From positions 1 to 6,321 of the forward strand of contig CANGRU010000106.1 of NCBI GenBank assembly GCA_947456315.1: DNA of 6,321 nt. Direction: 5' to 3'. The notes under the pieces are model-generated. The model saw nothing but the letters and a program-made list of their open reading frames with translations. It had not been told where the DNA came from and made no database searches. The stretch is from Beijerinckiaceae bacterium (GTDB lineage Bacteria; Pseudomonadota; Alphaproteobacteria; Rhizobiales; Beijerinckiaceae). The position numbers and the translations under genes were made by a program. This document shows, piece by piece, positions 6,211 to 6,321 of this stretch (positions within the stretch are counted from its first letter, which is position 1; each line of letters opens with the position of its first letter).

Positions 6211-6321
6211 ATGCGCGCCGAGGCCGAAGCACTCGTCGAACAGATCAAGCAGTCCGTGGGACTGCTGAGGAGGCATCTTTGACGTCGATGCCGCAACACG
6301 CCGCCTCGCGGAACTGAACGC
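6211..6321 (+). CDS. prfB: Peptide chain release factor 2, 5' end, with programmed +1 frameshift (truncated by window edge)
   Basis: RF2 recognises UGA and UAA stop codons and triggers release of finished proteins on the ribosome. From the ATG at 6211 the zero frame encodes 23 residues ending LLRRHL and meets TGA at 6280-6282. Skipping one base at CTT-T shifts to the +1 frame, which continues from GAC at 6281 as DVDAATRRLAELN with no stop to the window edge. The joined start matches the N-terminal helix of RF2 proteins, where a stop near codon 24-26 preceded by CTT is the known autoregulatory site. It is therefore not a pseudogene. Only about 36 residues are inside the window, so the domain with the tripeptide anticodon and the GGQ motif cannot be checked. 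Identity rests on the frameshift cassette, the N-terminal residues and its usual place after mrcA. Confidence 0.9.
6268..6283 (+). promoter_or_regulatory. prfB programmed +1 ribosomal frameshift site
   Basis: The cassette is AGGAGG (6268-6273, internal Shine-Dalgarno-like stimulator), CAT (6274-6276), CTT (6277-6279, slippery codon), TGA (6280-6282) and then C at 6283, giving the weak stop context TGAC. The three-base spacing and the CTT TGA C core equal those of E. coli prfB. When RF2 is scarce the ribosome pauses at TGA and slips forward on CTT-T to make full RF2; when RF2 is abundant it terminates after 23 residues. This is translational negative feedback well established for the family. 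Confidence 0.93.

Noticed and set aside
6280..6282. prfB as a pseudogene because of the early TGA
   Set aside because: The stop sits exactly in a canonical AGGAGG-N3-CTT-TGA-C recoding site and the +1 frame continues with RF2-like residues.

Overview
The window looks like a chromosomal housekeeping region of an alphaproteobacterium, most likely of the Hyphomicrobiales (Rhizobiales) type. Three things suggest this: the gene order rne / amiC / mrcA / prfB, an RNase E whose S1 domain is split by a long acidic insertion, and a GC-rich composition with strong codon bias. That bias produces long meaningless antisense ORFs. Genus cannot be assigned from the sequence alone.

Layout. Positions 1-1671 (minus strand) hold the first 557 codons of ribonuclease E (rne); its C-terminal part lies beyond the left edge. 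Positions 1672-2326 are a 655-base divergent intergenic region. It has no convincing gene but contains several perfect hairpin dyads and a perfect TATAAT on the minus strand, and it probably carries the rne leader and the promoters of both directions. On the plus strand follow amiC (2327-3625, a periplasmic N-acetylmuramoyl-L-alanine amidase with AMIN and Amidase_3 domains), mrcA (3738-6125, a bifunctional class A penicillin-binding protein 1A) and the start of prfB (6211 to the right edge, peptide chain release factor 2).

How the genes work together. AmiC cleaves peptide stems from glycan strands, while PBP1A polymerises and crosslinks new strands. The pair therefore covers breakdown and synthesis of peptidoglycan, and they are probably co-transcribed (112-base gap with a GC-rich hairpin). 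prfB follows mrcA after 85 bases. It begins with the classic autoregulatory programmed +1 frameshift cassette: AGGAGG, three bases, then CTT TGA C. RF2 thus controls its own synthesis by reading its own in-frame UGA.

No mobile element, CRISPR array, tRNA or rRNA is visible. I see no new biological system. The points most worth a second look are the prfB recoding site, the RNase E insertion, and the structured 655-base divergent region with a possible overlapping leader ORF.
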